DNA of 64,000 nt from Actinomycetales bacterium (GTDB lineage: Bacteria; Actinomycetota; Actinomycetes; Actinomycetales; Dermatophilaceae), in NCBI GenBank assembly GCA_016710645.1, contig JADJVI010000050.1, positions 124,001-188,000 on the forward strand. The letters are read 5' to 3'. A program made the position numbers and the translations under genes. A model generated the notes under the pieces. It had not been told where the DNA came from, did not search any database, and saw only the letters and a list, made by a program, of their open reading frames with translations. Every line of letters begins with the position of its first letter. The stretch's first letter is position 1. Shown here piece by piece: positions 26,131 through 34,546 of the stretch.

Positions 26131-27393
26131 TCAGTCTGACAAAGATGCTGCCTCGGCAGCGACTGCTCGCCGCACGATGGGCATCACGGTCAGGCCCTGC
26201 ACGGCAATGGTAAACAGCACGATGGCATAGGTAGCGGTCACCAGATGCGTGCGGTAGGGGCTGGGCGGCAGGCCCAAGGCCAGGCTGATGGCGATGCCTC
26301 CGCGCAGTCCACCCCAGGTGAGCAACCGGACCGTCCAGTCGCCGTAGCCATCCCGCGACCGCACCAGGTGCATCGGCGCCCAGACGCTGACGAACCGGAT
26401 CGCGAGGGCTGCGACGATGAGGATGACGCTCGCGACGATTTGCGGGACGGTCGTCTCGGTGAGCAGCACATCCAACCCGATGAAGGCGAACAGCAGGATG
26501 TTGAGCACCTGGTCGAGGGTCTCCCAAAACCCCTCGACATGATGGCGCGTCTCTTCGTAGAACGCCCGCTCTTTGGTCGCGGAGACGATGAGACCGGCCA
26601 CCACCATGGCCAGCGGACCGCTCATACCCATGGCTGTCGCGGCGAAGTAGCCACCGAGGACGAGGGCCAACGTGATGATCACCTCGACGACATGCCCGTC
26701 GATGCTGGCGCACATCCGGTAGCCGATCCACCCGAGCACCGCGCCGAAGGCCATCCCGCCGATCGCCTCCTGCACGAACACCACGACGGCACCGGTCAGG
26801 CTGGCCTCGCCGTGGCCACTGCTGATGCCTGCCGCGCCGGCGATGACGATGAACAGCACCACGCCGACCCCGTCATTGAACAGGCTTTCACCGGCGATGA
26901 GCGTCTCGATTTTCTTCGGGACCTTGGCCCGTTTGAGCAGGTCGAGGACGGCAACCGGATCGGTGGGGCTGATCAGCGCACCGAACAACAACGCCCCGGC
27001 CAGCGGCACGTCGAGTCCGACCAGGCGAAATACCCCCCACGCCACCAGGCCGATGAGGACCGTGCTGATGATGGTGCTCACCGACGCCAGCGTCAGGATG
27101 CTGGCTCGCTGGCTCCACAGTTGCCGAGCGTCCAGGCTCAGCGCGCCCGCGAACAGCAGCACACTGAGGATGCCGTTGAGCACGAATGTCGTGAAATCCA
27201 AGGTCTCCAGCAGCACTTGGGCTTGGGCTTTGAGCCCGAAAGTCAGGCCAAAGGTGTCCAGGACGATGAGCAGGATGGACGCAACCGCGCCCGCGAGGGT
27301 GACTCCCACTGTGGTCGGGATCTTGATGAATCGCTCGTTGATCCACCCCAGCACAGCGGCCAGGCACAACAGGATTGCGAATGCGGTGGCCAC
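26131..27393 (-). CDS. CPA1-type Na+/H+ antiporter (NhaP-like)
   Basis: 420 aa from the GTG at 27393, with TAGGCT a few bases upstream as a possible leaderless -10; a TTG at 27441 would add 16 unlikely residues. About 12 membrane helices. Family marks: GALISPTDPVAVLDLLKRAKVP and the ion-binding GESLFNDGVGVVLF, then LRGGIAISLALGLP near the end. It exchanges cytoplasmic Na+ or K+ for protons. First gene of the antiporter-CBS-ArsB/NhaD operon. Confidence 0.94.
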   Translation of the reverse strand: MATAFAILLCLAAVLGWINERFIKIPTTVGVTLAGAVASILLIVLDTFGLTFGLKAQAQVLLETLDFTTFVLNGILSVLLFAGALSLDARQLWSQRASILTLASVSTIISTVLIGLVAWGVFRLVGLDVPLAGALLFGALISPTDPVAVLDLLKRAKVPKKIETLIAGESLFNDGVGVVLFIVIAGAAGISSGHGEASLTGAVVVFVQEAIGGMAFGAVLGWIGYRMCASIDGHVVEVIITLALVLGGYFAATAMGMSGPLAMVVAGLIVSATKERAFYEETRHHVEGFWETLDQVLNILLFAFIGLDVLLTETTVPQIVASVILIVAALAIRFVSVWAPMHLVRSRDGYGDWTVRLLTWGGLRGGIAISLALGLPPSPYRTHLVTATYAIVLFTIAVQGLTVMPIVRRAVAAEAASLSD

Positions 27394-27512
27394 GTCGGGG
27401 AAGCCTAGTCCTGTCCTCGTCGGGCACCCCCGGACGAGCAAGCAATCTCACGGGGCCATCCGGGGCTTGAGGGTCAAGGCCAGGGTGCCGGGGCGGCATA
27501 CAGTGTCGTGCC

Positions 27513-28028
27513 ATGACGGACTACGACGCCGGGTATGCCGGTGCGCTGGCCTGGGATGGGCTGCCCGGAATCCCGGCCTCAGCCGGTGCGCTGGTGTGGG
27601 ATGACTCCGGTCGGCTGCTGCTGCTGGCCCCGACCTACAAGACCGGCTGGACCATCCCCGGCGGGGTAATGGAGTCGACCGGAGAGACCCCGTGGGAGGC
27701 CTGCCGGCGCGAGGTCTACGAGGAGACGGGCCTGGAGGTGACCAGAGGGAGGTTGGCTGCGGTCGACACCCGACCGGCCAAGCCGCGCAAGGCGATGGGG
27801 CTGCGGTTCCTCTTCGACTGCGAGCCGTTCTCGGCCGAGGCTGTTGCCGGCGTGGTGGTCCAGGCCGAAGAGGTGCGCGAATACCGCTTCGTCGAACCCG
27901 AGGCGGCGTTGCTCTTGCTGCGTCCTGCGGTGCGGCGCCGGGTGGCGTCGGCGCTCGCGGCCCGCGCGGCGGGCACGGGCTGCGTCTATCTGCAGGACGG
28001 TATGCCGGTCGAAGGCGTCAGCGCGTGA
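27513..28028 (+). CDS. Nudix hydrolase
   Basis: 171 aa. Nudix box GGVMESTGETPWEACRREVYEETGL at residues 50-74, with one extra residue between GG and the first Glu, as seen in some actinobacterial members. It hydrolyses a nucleoside-diphosphate-linked substrate; which one is not evident. TACAGT (27499-27504) lies 8 nt before the ATG and may be the -10 of a leaderless mRNA. The stop overlaps the GTG of the aminotransferase (GTGA). Confidence 0.93.
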   Translation: MTDYDAGYAGALAWDGLPGIPASAGALVWDDSGRLLLLAPTYKTGWTIPGGVMESTGETPWEACRREVYEETGLEVTRGRLAAVDTRPAKPRKAMGLRFLFDCEPFSAEAVAGVVVQAEEVREYRFVEPEAALLLLRPAVRRRVASALAARAAGTGCVYLQDGMPVEGVSA

Positions 28029-29287
28029 GTCCTGGACCGAAGGTGGTGCACGCGCCGGGTGAACCTAGCCCCACGGCATACGACGTCGAGCGGGTGCGGT
28101 CGCACTTCCCGGCGCTGGCCGCGGGCGCGGCGCACTTCGACGCCCCGGGTGGCACGCAGACCCCCGATGTCGTGGCCGATGCGGTGCGCAACACCCTGCT
28201 GGCACCGATCGCCAACCGCGGGACCGTGACACCGGCCGAGCAGCGCGCCGAGGCTGTGGTCGCCGAGTGCCGGGCCGCTCTCGGGGATCTGCTCGGCGCC
28301 GACCCACGCGGAATTGTCTTCGGGCGCAGCGCAACTGCGCTCACCTATGACCTCTCGCGAGCGCTGGCTCGCACCTGGGCCCCCGGCGACGAGGTCGTCG
28401 TGACTCGCCTGGATCACGATGCCAATGTGCGGCCGTGGGTGCAGGCCGCGGCGGCAGTCGGGGCGGTCGTGAGGTGGGCCGACTTCGACCCCGCGACCGG
28501 TGAGTTATCGGTGGAGGCGGTGGCGTCGAGGCTGTCGCCGCGCACTCGGCTGGTGGCGGTCACCGCGGCGAGCAACCTCATCGGCACCCGTCCGCCGGTC
28601 GCTCAGATCGCGCGGGCCGCGCACGATGCGGGGGCGTTGGTGTGGGTTGACGGGGTGCACGCGACCGCGCATGCGTCGGTCGACGTGACCCGGCTCGGAG
28701 CGGATTTCTGGGCGTGCTCGCCCTACAAGTTCCTCGGCCCGCACTGCGGAGTCGTCGCGGCGGCGCCTGCTTTGCTCGGGGAGTTGCGGATGGACAAGCT
28801 GCTCCCCTCGACCGACGACGTGCCTGAGCGCTTCGAACTCGGCACGCTCCCTTACGAACTCATGGCCGGCACCACCGCGGCGATCGACTTCCTCGCGGGA
28901 TTGGCTCGCGGGGCAGGCGCCGCGGACACCAGCCGGCGCGCCCACCTGCTGCGCTCGTATGCCGTGTTGGAGGCTCACGAGGACCGGTTGCGTTCGCGTC
29001 TGGAGCCGGTGCTGCGGGAGTTGCCCGGTGTCACGGTCTACTCCAACGCCGGCGCTCGAACGCCCACCATGCTGTTCCGGATCGCTGGCCGAGACTCGCA
29101 GGATGTGCGAAAAGCGTTGGCGACCAAGGGTATTAACGCGCCTGCTGGCAACTTCTATGCGATCGAGTGCTCTCGTCATCTGGGGTTGGCCGACGAGGGT
29201 GGCGTGCGGGTCGGGTTGGCGCCCTACTCGAATGATGACGACATCGACCGGCTCATCGCGGCGCTGCAGGAGATCACGCAAGGCTGA
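28025..29287 (+). CDS. Cysteine-desulfurase-like class V aminotransferase
   Basis: 420 aa from the GTG at 28025 that overlaps the Nudix stop. PLP enzyme of the NifS/SufS-like family: FDAPGGTQTPDVVADAV at the start, the His of RLDHDANVRPW that stacks on PLP, the Asp of LVWVDGVHATAH and the Schiff-base Lys in ACSPYKFLGPHCG. It resembles the 'cysteine desulfurase-like protein' group, which lacks the SufS partner genes. No suf genes are nearby, so its true substrate is open. Confidence 0.9.
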   Translation: MSPGPKVVHAPGEPSPTAYDVERVRSHFPALAAGAAHFDAPGGTQTPDVVADAVRNTLLAPIANRGTVTPAEQRAEAVVAECRAALGDLLGADPRGIVFGRSATALTYDLSRALARTWAPGDEVVVTRLDHDANVRPWVQAAAAVGAVVRWADFDPATGELSVEAVASRLSPRTRLVAVTAASNLIGTRPPVAQIARAAHDAGALVWVDGVHATAHASVDVTRLGADFWACSPYKFLGPHCGVVAAAPALLGELRMDKLLPSTDDVPERFELGTLPYELMAGTTAAIDFLAGLARGAGAADTSRRAHLLRSYAVLEAHEDRLRSRLEPVLRELPGVTVYSNAGARTPTMLFRIAGRDSQDVRKALATKGINAPAGNFYAIECSRHLGLADEGGVRVGLAPYSNDDDIDRLIAALQEITQG

Positions 29288-29333
29288 CCGAGCTGACCCC
29301 AGACCCGAGGGGGGAGCCACCGCGGCCCGATGA

Positions 29334-29375
29334 CGCAGCTGGCCCCTTCACCGACGGCGGAAGGGGCCAGCTGCG
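29334..29375. terminator. Strong bidirectional hairpin terminator
   Basis: CGCAGCTGGCCCCTTC (29334-29349) and GAAGGGGCCAGCTGCG (29360-29375) form a perfect 16-bp stem with a 10-nt loop between the convergent aminotransferase and MFS genes. Confidence 0.85.
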
Positions 29376-29393
29376 TTGACCTGGCGGCCGAAC

Positions 29394-31100
29394 CTACTTG
29401 CGCAGTTCGGCGACCACCCGGGTGAGCGTCGCCTGATCGAGCTGAGCCACCTCGTTGACGAGGACCTGCTTCTCGATCGCCTCCAACTCGGCCAGGGACA
29501 GTCGCGATAGCCGGTCGAGCACGACGGCCTTGGCGGCGTCCGGCGGGAGCTGCGGGGCGGGCGCCGCGCTCGGAGCCGAGGCACCGAGGTCGCGGCTGCC
29601 GCCACCCTTGGGCACGGTCATCGTGATCGACAGGATCGCGAGCATGAGGAAGACCAGGCTGACGCCCAGAGCGATCATGCCGGCCTGGCGCATCGGCACG
29701 TTGTCGGTGCGTCCCTCCATATGAATCACCGAACCGATGATGTCGGCGTTCATTCCCGCCATGGCGGTGAACACGGCCAGCGAGATGGCAGCGCCGATGG
29801 CCCCACCCAGGGAGGAGGCCATCTTGTAGATGCCGGCGCCTGACCCCGCTTGGTTGGCGGGCAGGTTCGCCAGGGCGGCGTCCGTCGACGGCGTGGCATA
29901 GAAGGCCAACCCCAGACCGAACAGCGCGTAGGCGATGACGGCCAAGACGACGTACTGACCGATGAGCAGGTGGGTCATCATGAGCAGCACGCACGCGACG
30001 ATGACGATGAGCGACCCCCAGATCATCGGCTTGCGCGGACCGAAGCGCTGCAGCAGCTTCTCGCCCACCCGGATGAAGCCGATGATGGCGACCCCGTAGC
30101 CGATCGTCAGCAGGCCGGCGTCCCAGGCGGTGTAAGGCGAGCCGTCCGGCTTCTTCCCGGCCAGTTGAATGAGCTGTTGCGAGACGATGAGCATGCCGAT
30201 GGTGCCGTTGAGCAGGAAGTTCGAGATCGTCGCGCCAGTGAACGTCGTGTTCTTGAACAGCTTGAAGTCGATGAACGGCGCGTCCTTCTTACGCTCCACC
30301 ACGACGAAGAACGCCCAAGCCACGACGGCGATCAGACCGAGTACGAGGGTGATCGCGCTCCCCCAGCCGAGCTTGCTGCCGAAGAGCAGGACGATCATCA
30401 GACCGAGGGTGCCGACGATGAAGAGGCACAGCCCCACGAGGTCGAAGGCGTTCCTCGGACCCGTCTGCTCGACGCGGTTCTCGGGAGTGCCGAAGATGAG
30501 GAAGAACGCGAGCCCCGAGACGGCGATCGAGGCCACGAAGATGCCCCGCCAGCCGACGTACTGCACCACGGCGCCGCCGAACAGGGCGGCCAGACCCGAT
30601 CCACCCCAGGAGCCGATCGACCACATCGACACGGCCCTCTGCCGACCAGGACCATCCCAGTAGGTCTTCACCAAAGCCATCGACGACGGCATGATGCACG
30701 CCGCCGAGAAGCCCTGGATGGCGCGGCCGGTGAGCAACAGCGGAAGCGACAGCGGACCCTGGGCGAAGATGAGCAGGATCGAGCCGATAACGCCCATGAT
30801 GATGCCGAGCAGGGTGATCTTGACCCGCCCGACCCGGTCGGCGGTGCCGCCCATGAGCACGATGAACAGACCGGAGAACAGTGCGGTGATCGACACCGCG
30901 AGGTTCATCGAGGCGGCCTCGATGTAGGTCGTGCCACCGGAGTTGATGTCCTTCATGATCGCGGGAGCGACCGTTCCGGCGGTGCCAGCGAAGAGCCAGA
31001 AAGTGATGACCGCCAGGACAATGCCGAACAACAGCTTGTCGGTGCCTTGGTAGGCCTTTGGGGTGGCCGCTGCGGGGGCTGCGACCGCTGACGACGACAT
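29394..31100 (-). CDS. MFS transporter of the 14-helix drug-export type (DHA2-like)
   Basis: 568 aa. The ATG at 31100 has AAGGAG six bases before it; the in-frame extension further upstream overlaps the amidohydrolase gene and is rejected. About 14 membrane helices; the loop 2-3 motif GGTADRVGRVKI is the MFS motif A. A final helical region (LSLAELEAIEKQVLVNEVAQLDQ) lies in the cytoplasm. It starts 3 bp after the amidohydrolase stop, so the pair is co-expressed and may take up or expel the amidohydrolase's substrate or product. Confidence 0.92.
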   Translation of the reverse strand: MSSSAVAAPAAATPKAYQGTDKLLFGIVLAVITFWLFAGTAGTVAPAIMKDINSGGTTYIEAASMNLAVSITALFSGLFIVLMGGTADRVGRVKITLLGIIMGVIGSILLIFAQGPLSLPLLLTGRAIQGFSAACIMPSSMALVKTYWDGPGRQRAVSMWSIGSWGGSGLAALFGGAVVQYVGWRGIFVASIAVSGLAFFLIFGTPENRVEQTGPRNAFDLVGLCLFIVGTLGLMIVLLFGSKLGWGSAITLVLGLIAVVAWAFFVVVERKKDAPFIDFKLFKNTTFTGATISNFLLNGTIGMLIVSQQLIQLAGKKPDGSPYTAWDAGLLTIGYGVAIIGFIRVGEKLLQRFGPRKPMIWGSLIVIVACVLLMMTHLLIGQYVVLAVIAYALFGLGLAFYATPSTDAALANLPANQAGSGAGIYKMASSLGGAIGAAISLAVFTAMAGMNADIIGSVIHMEGRTDNVPMRQAGMIALGVSLVFLMLAILSITMTVPKGGGSRDLGASAPSAAPAPQLPPDAAKAVVLDRLSRLSLAELEAIEKQVLVNEVAQLDQATLTRVVAELRK

Positions 31101-31102
31101 GG

Positions 31103-32299
31103 CTACTCCTTGCCGAGATAGGCCAGCGCAGCAACGACAGCGGCTTCCGTGCCGGTGCGCAGGGTAGGTTGGATGGCCGGCGCGAAGCCGGGGTTGTGGT
31201 TGGCGACGACCGGCATACCCGGGGTGAAACCGCCGAGACCCCAGTAGGTGTAGGGGATTCCGAAGGCGTCGGGGATGCGGCTGAAGTCCTCGCTGGCGGG
31301 AATCTGCGCCATCGGGTGCACGCGCTCGGCGCCGAAGTGGCGCCGGAATGCCTCGGTGACGACATCGGTCGGAGCCACGTGATTGGACGTCAACGGGTAT
31401 TGGTCGTAGTACTCGAAGGTCGGCTCCTGCGGCGACCCGCTGGTGGCGCACTCGCCGCGGACGATGCGCTCGATCGCGGCGATGAGCACGTCACGCACAG
31501 CCATGTCGTAAGCGCGCACGTTGACCAGGAGGGTGGCGCGGTCGGTGATGATGTTGCTCTTCGTCCCGGCCTGGACCGACCCGACCGTCACCACGCCAAA
31601 GTCACTCGGCGCGATCTCGCGCGCGACGACCCCTTGCAGGCGGGTGATGATCGAGGCCGCGAGCACCACCGGGTCGACCCCCAGGTGTGGCATCGAGCCG
31701 TGCGAGCCCTTGCCGAAGACCGTCACCTTGATCGAGTCACCGGCCGAGAGGACTGGGCCCGCTGCCGTCGAGACGTGGCCAGCTTCCGGAGCGGTCAGCA
31801 CGTGCTGGGCGAGGGCGACATCGGGTTTCGGTATCGCGGTGAGCAGGCCGTCCGAGACCATCGCGGCGGCGCCCTGGGCGGTTTCCTCGCCCGGTTGGAA
31901 CAGGGCGACATAGGTGCCACTCCACGACTCGGGAGCCAAGGACAGACACTCGGCGGCGCCCAAAGCGCAGGTGATGTGCGCGTCATGACCGCAGGCGTGG
32001 CTCACGCCGTCGACCTTGGAGGAGTAGGCCAAGCCGGTGTTTTCGGTCACCGGCAAGGCGTCGATATCGGCGCGGAACAACACGGTCCGCCCGGGACCGT
32101 TGGCGAGCACGCCGACGACTCCGCCGCCGATCTGGTGCACGGCATACCCGAAGGACTCGAGACGTCTGGTGATTTCGGCGGCGGTCTTCACCTCCTGCAT
32201 GGACAGTTCGGGCTGTTCGTGGAGGTGGGTATACAGATCTTCTTGCCAGGCGCTCGTCCGGGCCATTCCCGCGAGCGCAGCTGAGGCAGTCATCCTCAT
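31103..32299 (-). CDS. M20-family amidohydrolase (hippurate hydrolase-like)
   Basis: 398 aa metallo-amidohydrolase of the peptidase M20D group. Ligands are seen in SHACGHDAHITCALGAA (Cys and His), FQPGEETAQGAAAM (Glu-Glu) and the late His of NHNPGFA. The enzyme removes acyl groups from amino acids (hippurate or N-acetyl amino acids) or indole-acetyl conjugates. The start could be the ATG at 32299 or 32293. It leads the two-gene operon with the MFS transporter. Confidence 0.9.
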   Translation of the reverse strand: MRMTASAALAGMARTSAWQEDLYTHLHEQPELSMQEVKTAAEITRRLESFGYAVHQIGGGVVGVLANGPGRTVLFRADIDALPVTENTGLAYSSKVDGVSHACGHDAHITCALGAAECLSLAPESWSGTYVALFQPGEETAQGAAAMVSDGLLTAIPKPDVALAQHVLTAPEAGHVSTAAGPVLSAGDSIKVTVFGKGSHGSMPHLGVDPVVLAASIITRLQGVVAREIAPSDFGVVTVGSVQAGTKSNIITDRATLLVNVRAYDMAVRDVLIAAIERIVRGECATSGSPQEPTFEYYDQYPLTSNHVAPTDVVTEAFRRHFGAERVHPMAQIPASEDFSRIPDAFGIPYTYWGLGGFTPGMPVVANHNPGFAPAIQPTLRTGTEAAVVAALAYLGKE

Positions 32300-32526
32300 C
32301 TTCTTTCATCGGGGGTTTACCGACGGCGGGAGCAGGCGCTTCCACCGCCTACTTCGAGCTTCCTCGGCCGGGCACGGACGGGAAAGGAATTGCCACGAAT
32401 TGCCAGATCCTCAGACCTCGCGCGGGCCCGGGCGAAACGGGCGTATCAGGACGGCATACCGGGCCTCTTTGGGTCTGACACCGAGAGCAGCAGGCTCTCG
32501 GGGCGACTCGAAAGGTGTTCTCTCCC

Positions 32527-33690
32527 ATGCGCACCACCACCTTCACCCGACTCTTCACGCTGACGGCAGGTCTGGCCACCGTGGCCAGCCTCGCCCTCGG
32601 TACCTCCACCGCTGCCCAAGCCGGGACCCTCGCTGCTGCCGGAGGGGCGAGCAGCGCGGTCAAGTCCACCGACGTCGGCTCCGGCGCTCCTACCCTCACC
32701 GCCGAGGCCAAGGCCGCGGGCAAGAAGGCCCACGGCGCCAAGGCCACGACGACCGAGATCCTCGAGGCCTACTGGACCAAGGACCGGATGGCCGCGGCGA
32801 TCTCCGCCGACCAGGACCCCGCGCTCGCGAGCTCGGCCACGGCATACGTCGAGAAGACCACCCGCGACCTCAAGGCCGGCAAGAAGCCCGCCACCAACGA
32901 CGGACCGGTCCGCAGCGTTGCCGGCACCGCGAGCCAGGTCTTCGCGCCCGCCGGCACCGGCGCCGGGTCCGGCGGGCTCGTCCAGGCGGCCTACAACCCG
33001 AACCTGCCCTACTACGTGCCCACGGCATACACGGCTGGGAAGGTGTTCTTCACCAAGGGCGGCCTCAACTACGTGTGCTCGGGCACCATCGTCAACTCCG
33101 AGGGCAAGGACACCGTCTGGACCGCGGGCCACTGCGTGCACGGCGGCCAGGGCGGCACGTGGCACAGCAACTGGACCTTCGTGCCGGCCTATGACGACGA
33201 CCTGGCCAACCCGCGGCCCTATGGCACCTGGTCGGCAGGCCAGCTGTGGTCGAAGTCGGCGTGGACCGGCAGCTCGGACTTCAGCCAGGACATGGGCGTC
33301 GCCATCATGAACACCAACTGGGGCTACCACATCGTCGACTACTTCGGCGGCCAGGGCCTGACCACCAACCGCGGCAAGAGCGGCGTCTGGGAGAACGCGT
33401 TCGGCTACCCGGCCGAGGCGCCCTTCGATGGCGGCAACCTGATGCGCTGCTGGGGCTCGACCTCGCCCGAGTGGGACGCCTGGCTGGTCTGGTCGCAGAC
33501 CGTCAAGATCCCGTGTGACATGACCCGCGGCTCCTCCGGCGGCGGCTGGCTCTACGGCTACAACGGCGACTGGGGCCAGCTCAACGGCGTCAACAGCCGC
33601 ATCGACAAGATCGTCGGCCCGACCATCATGCTCTCGCCGTACTTCGACGACGACGCGTGGGGCCTCTACAACTCGACCCGCTACCTCTGA
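32527..33690 (+). CDS. Secreted trypsin-like serine protease
   Basis: 387 aa. Signal peptide at residues 1-36 (RLFTLTAGLATVASLALG, cut near AQAG), a propeptide-like helical region (about 60-130), then a chymotrypsin-fold domain: catalytic His in WTAGHCVHGG, Asp probably in QDMGVAIMN, Ser in MTRGSSGGGW. It resembles the V8/glutamyl-endopeptidase (S1B) group. Two Cys near the His (YVCSGTI and GHCV) form the typical disulfide. Exported to the medium or envelope. A strong terminator follows. Confidence 0.92.
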   Translation: MRTTTFTRLFTLTAGLATVASLALGTSTAAQAGTLAAAGGASSAVKSTDVGSGAPTLTAEAKAAGKKAHGAKATTTEILEAYWTKDRMAAAISADQDPALASSATAYVEKTTRDLKAGKKPATNDGPVRSVAGTASQVFAPAGTGAGSGGLVQAAYNPNLPYYVPTAYTAGKVFFTKGGLNYVCSGTIVNSEGKDTVWTAGHCVHGGQGGTWHSNWTFVPAYDDDLANPRPYGTWSAGQLWSKSAWTGSSDFSQDMGVAIMNTNWGYHIVDYFGGQGLTTNRGKSGVWENAFGYPAEAPFDGGNLMRCWGSTSPEWDAWLVWSQTVKIPCDMTRGSSGGGWLYGYNGDWGQLNGVNSRIDKIVGPTIMLSPYFDDDAWGLYNSTRYL

Positions 33691-33721
33691 TGGCTCACTC
33701 GCCGTCACCTTGGCGGCACGG

Positions 33722-33748
33722 AACGCGCCCGGATTCCCCGGGCGCGTT
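33722..33748. terminator. Hairpin terminator after the protease gene
   Basis: AACGCGCCCGG (33722-33732) pairs perfectly with CCGGGCGCGTT (33738-33748) around a 5-nt loop and is followed by a further T and C. It is 32 bp after the protease stop. Confidence 0.85.
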
Positions 33749-33773
33749 TCCGGTGCCCGGCCTAGCATCGGGT

Positions 33774-34445
33774 ATGCCGTCCGCTCCGTCCGCTCCGTCC
33801 GCTCCGTCCGCTCCAGAGGCGGGTATGCCGTCGCCGCTCACCTCCCAGCCTTGGGCGGGTGCACCTAGCTCCGTTGCGCCAAAGGCCGGTATGCCGTCGC
33901 GGCGCCGGGTGGTGCGCGCTCTCTCGGTGGGCGGGGCGGCGCTGGCCGGGGCCATTGTGGCGGGGTGCGGCCGTGGCAGCAGTCCTGGCGGTGGATCGAC
34001 GGGAGGGGTGGCACCGGTCGGGCCATCCAGTGGGCAGCCCAGTGCAGTGCCGCCGGCTACTGGCTCCGTGGTGCCGGGTTCCCCGGGCACCGGACCGGCG
34101 CCGCTGCCCGAACCGTCCGGTGTCGCGACCGGTCTACCGACCCCGAAGATCACCGAACCTGTTGCTGGGCAACGGCTTCGGGTAGTGGGGTTTGATTTTG
34201 TGCGGGCTGAGGGGTCGAGCGTCGTCGTTCAAGCGACGAGCGGCGTCCCTCCGTGTGATGCGGTGACGGGGGCGGATGTGGTCGAGACATCAGGTCGCGT
34301 CGTGCTGACCCTGTGGACCGGGCCGCAGGATGGGGCCACCGGTTGCGACGGCCCGCAGGCGGCCATCGGGATCATCCAGTGGATCCGCGTCAAACTCGCC
34401 GCTCCCCTGGGTAGCCGCGAACTCGTGCCCGGTCACCAGGCCTGA
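33774..34445 (+). CDS. Lipoprotein with repeat-rich N-terminus
   Basis: 223 aa from the ATG at 33774; TAGCAT (33763-33768) is a possible -10 for a leaderless start. Three in-frame ATGs at 33774, 33825 and 33891 all lie within copies of the GGTATGCCGTC motif, so the exact start is uncertain. From the last ATG the protein begins MPSRRRVVRALSVGGAALAG and has a twin-Arg-like basic part and the lipobox AIVAGC. The first 40 residues are SAP repeats coded by CCGTCCGCT units. The C-terminal domain (about 130-220) has two Cys in VPPCDAVTGA and GATGCDGPQ, probably a disulfide. Function unknown; it is expected on the outer side of the membrane. Confidence 0.65.
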   Translation: MPSAPSAPSAPSAPEAGMPSPLTSQPWAGAPSSVAPKAGMPSRRRVVRALSVGGAALAGAIVAGCGRGSSPGGGSTGGVAPVGPSSGQPSAVPPATGSVVPGSPGTGPAPLPEPSGVATGLPTPKITEPVAGQRLRVVGFDFVRAEGSSVVVQATSGVPPCDAVTGADVVETSGRVVLTLWTGPQDGATGCDGPQAAIGIIQWIRVKLAAPLGSRELVPGHQA

Positions 34446-34517
34446 CCGGCCGGGCTCGATCATGGCCGCAGTCGTTGCCATGGATAGCCGCTGACAAATT
34501 CGCCTTTACTCCTGCAA

Positions 34518-34540
34518 TCGTATGTGTGTTCGAGTACAAT
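34518..34540 (+). promoter_or_regulatory. SOS-box-like site and -10 TACAAT before the DUF222-HNH gene
   Basis: TCGTATGTGTGTTCGA (34518-34533) matches the actinobacterial LexA box TCGAAC-N4-GTTCGA perfectly in the right half and partly (TCG) in the left. It directly precedes TACAAT (34535-34540), a good -10 that ends six bases before the GTG. Damage-inducible expression is possible; mycobacterial 13E12-type relatives are known SOS genes. Confidence 0.45.
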
Positions 34541-34546
34541 CGAAGG

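Noticed and set aside
23292..27495. Stretch of 4.2 kb without any GGCATAC/GTATGCC copy as a sign of recent transfer
   Set aside because: At the window's mean density, one gap of this size among about 98 intervals is not surprising, and the transporter genes look normal in composition.
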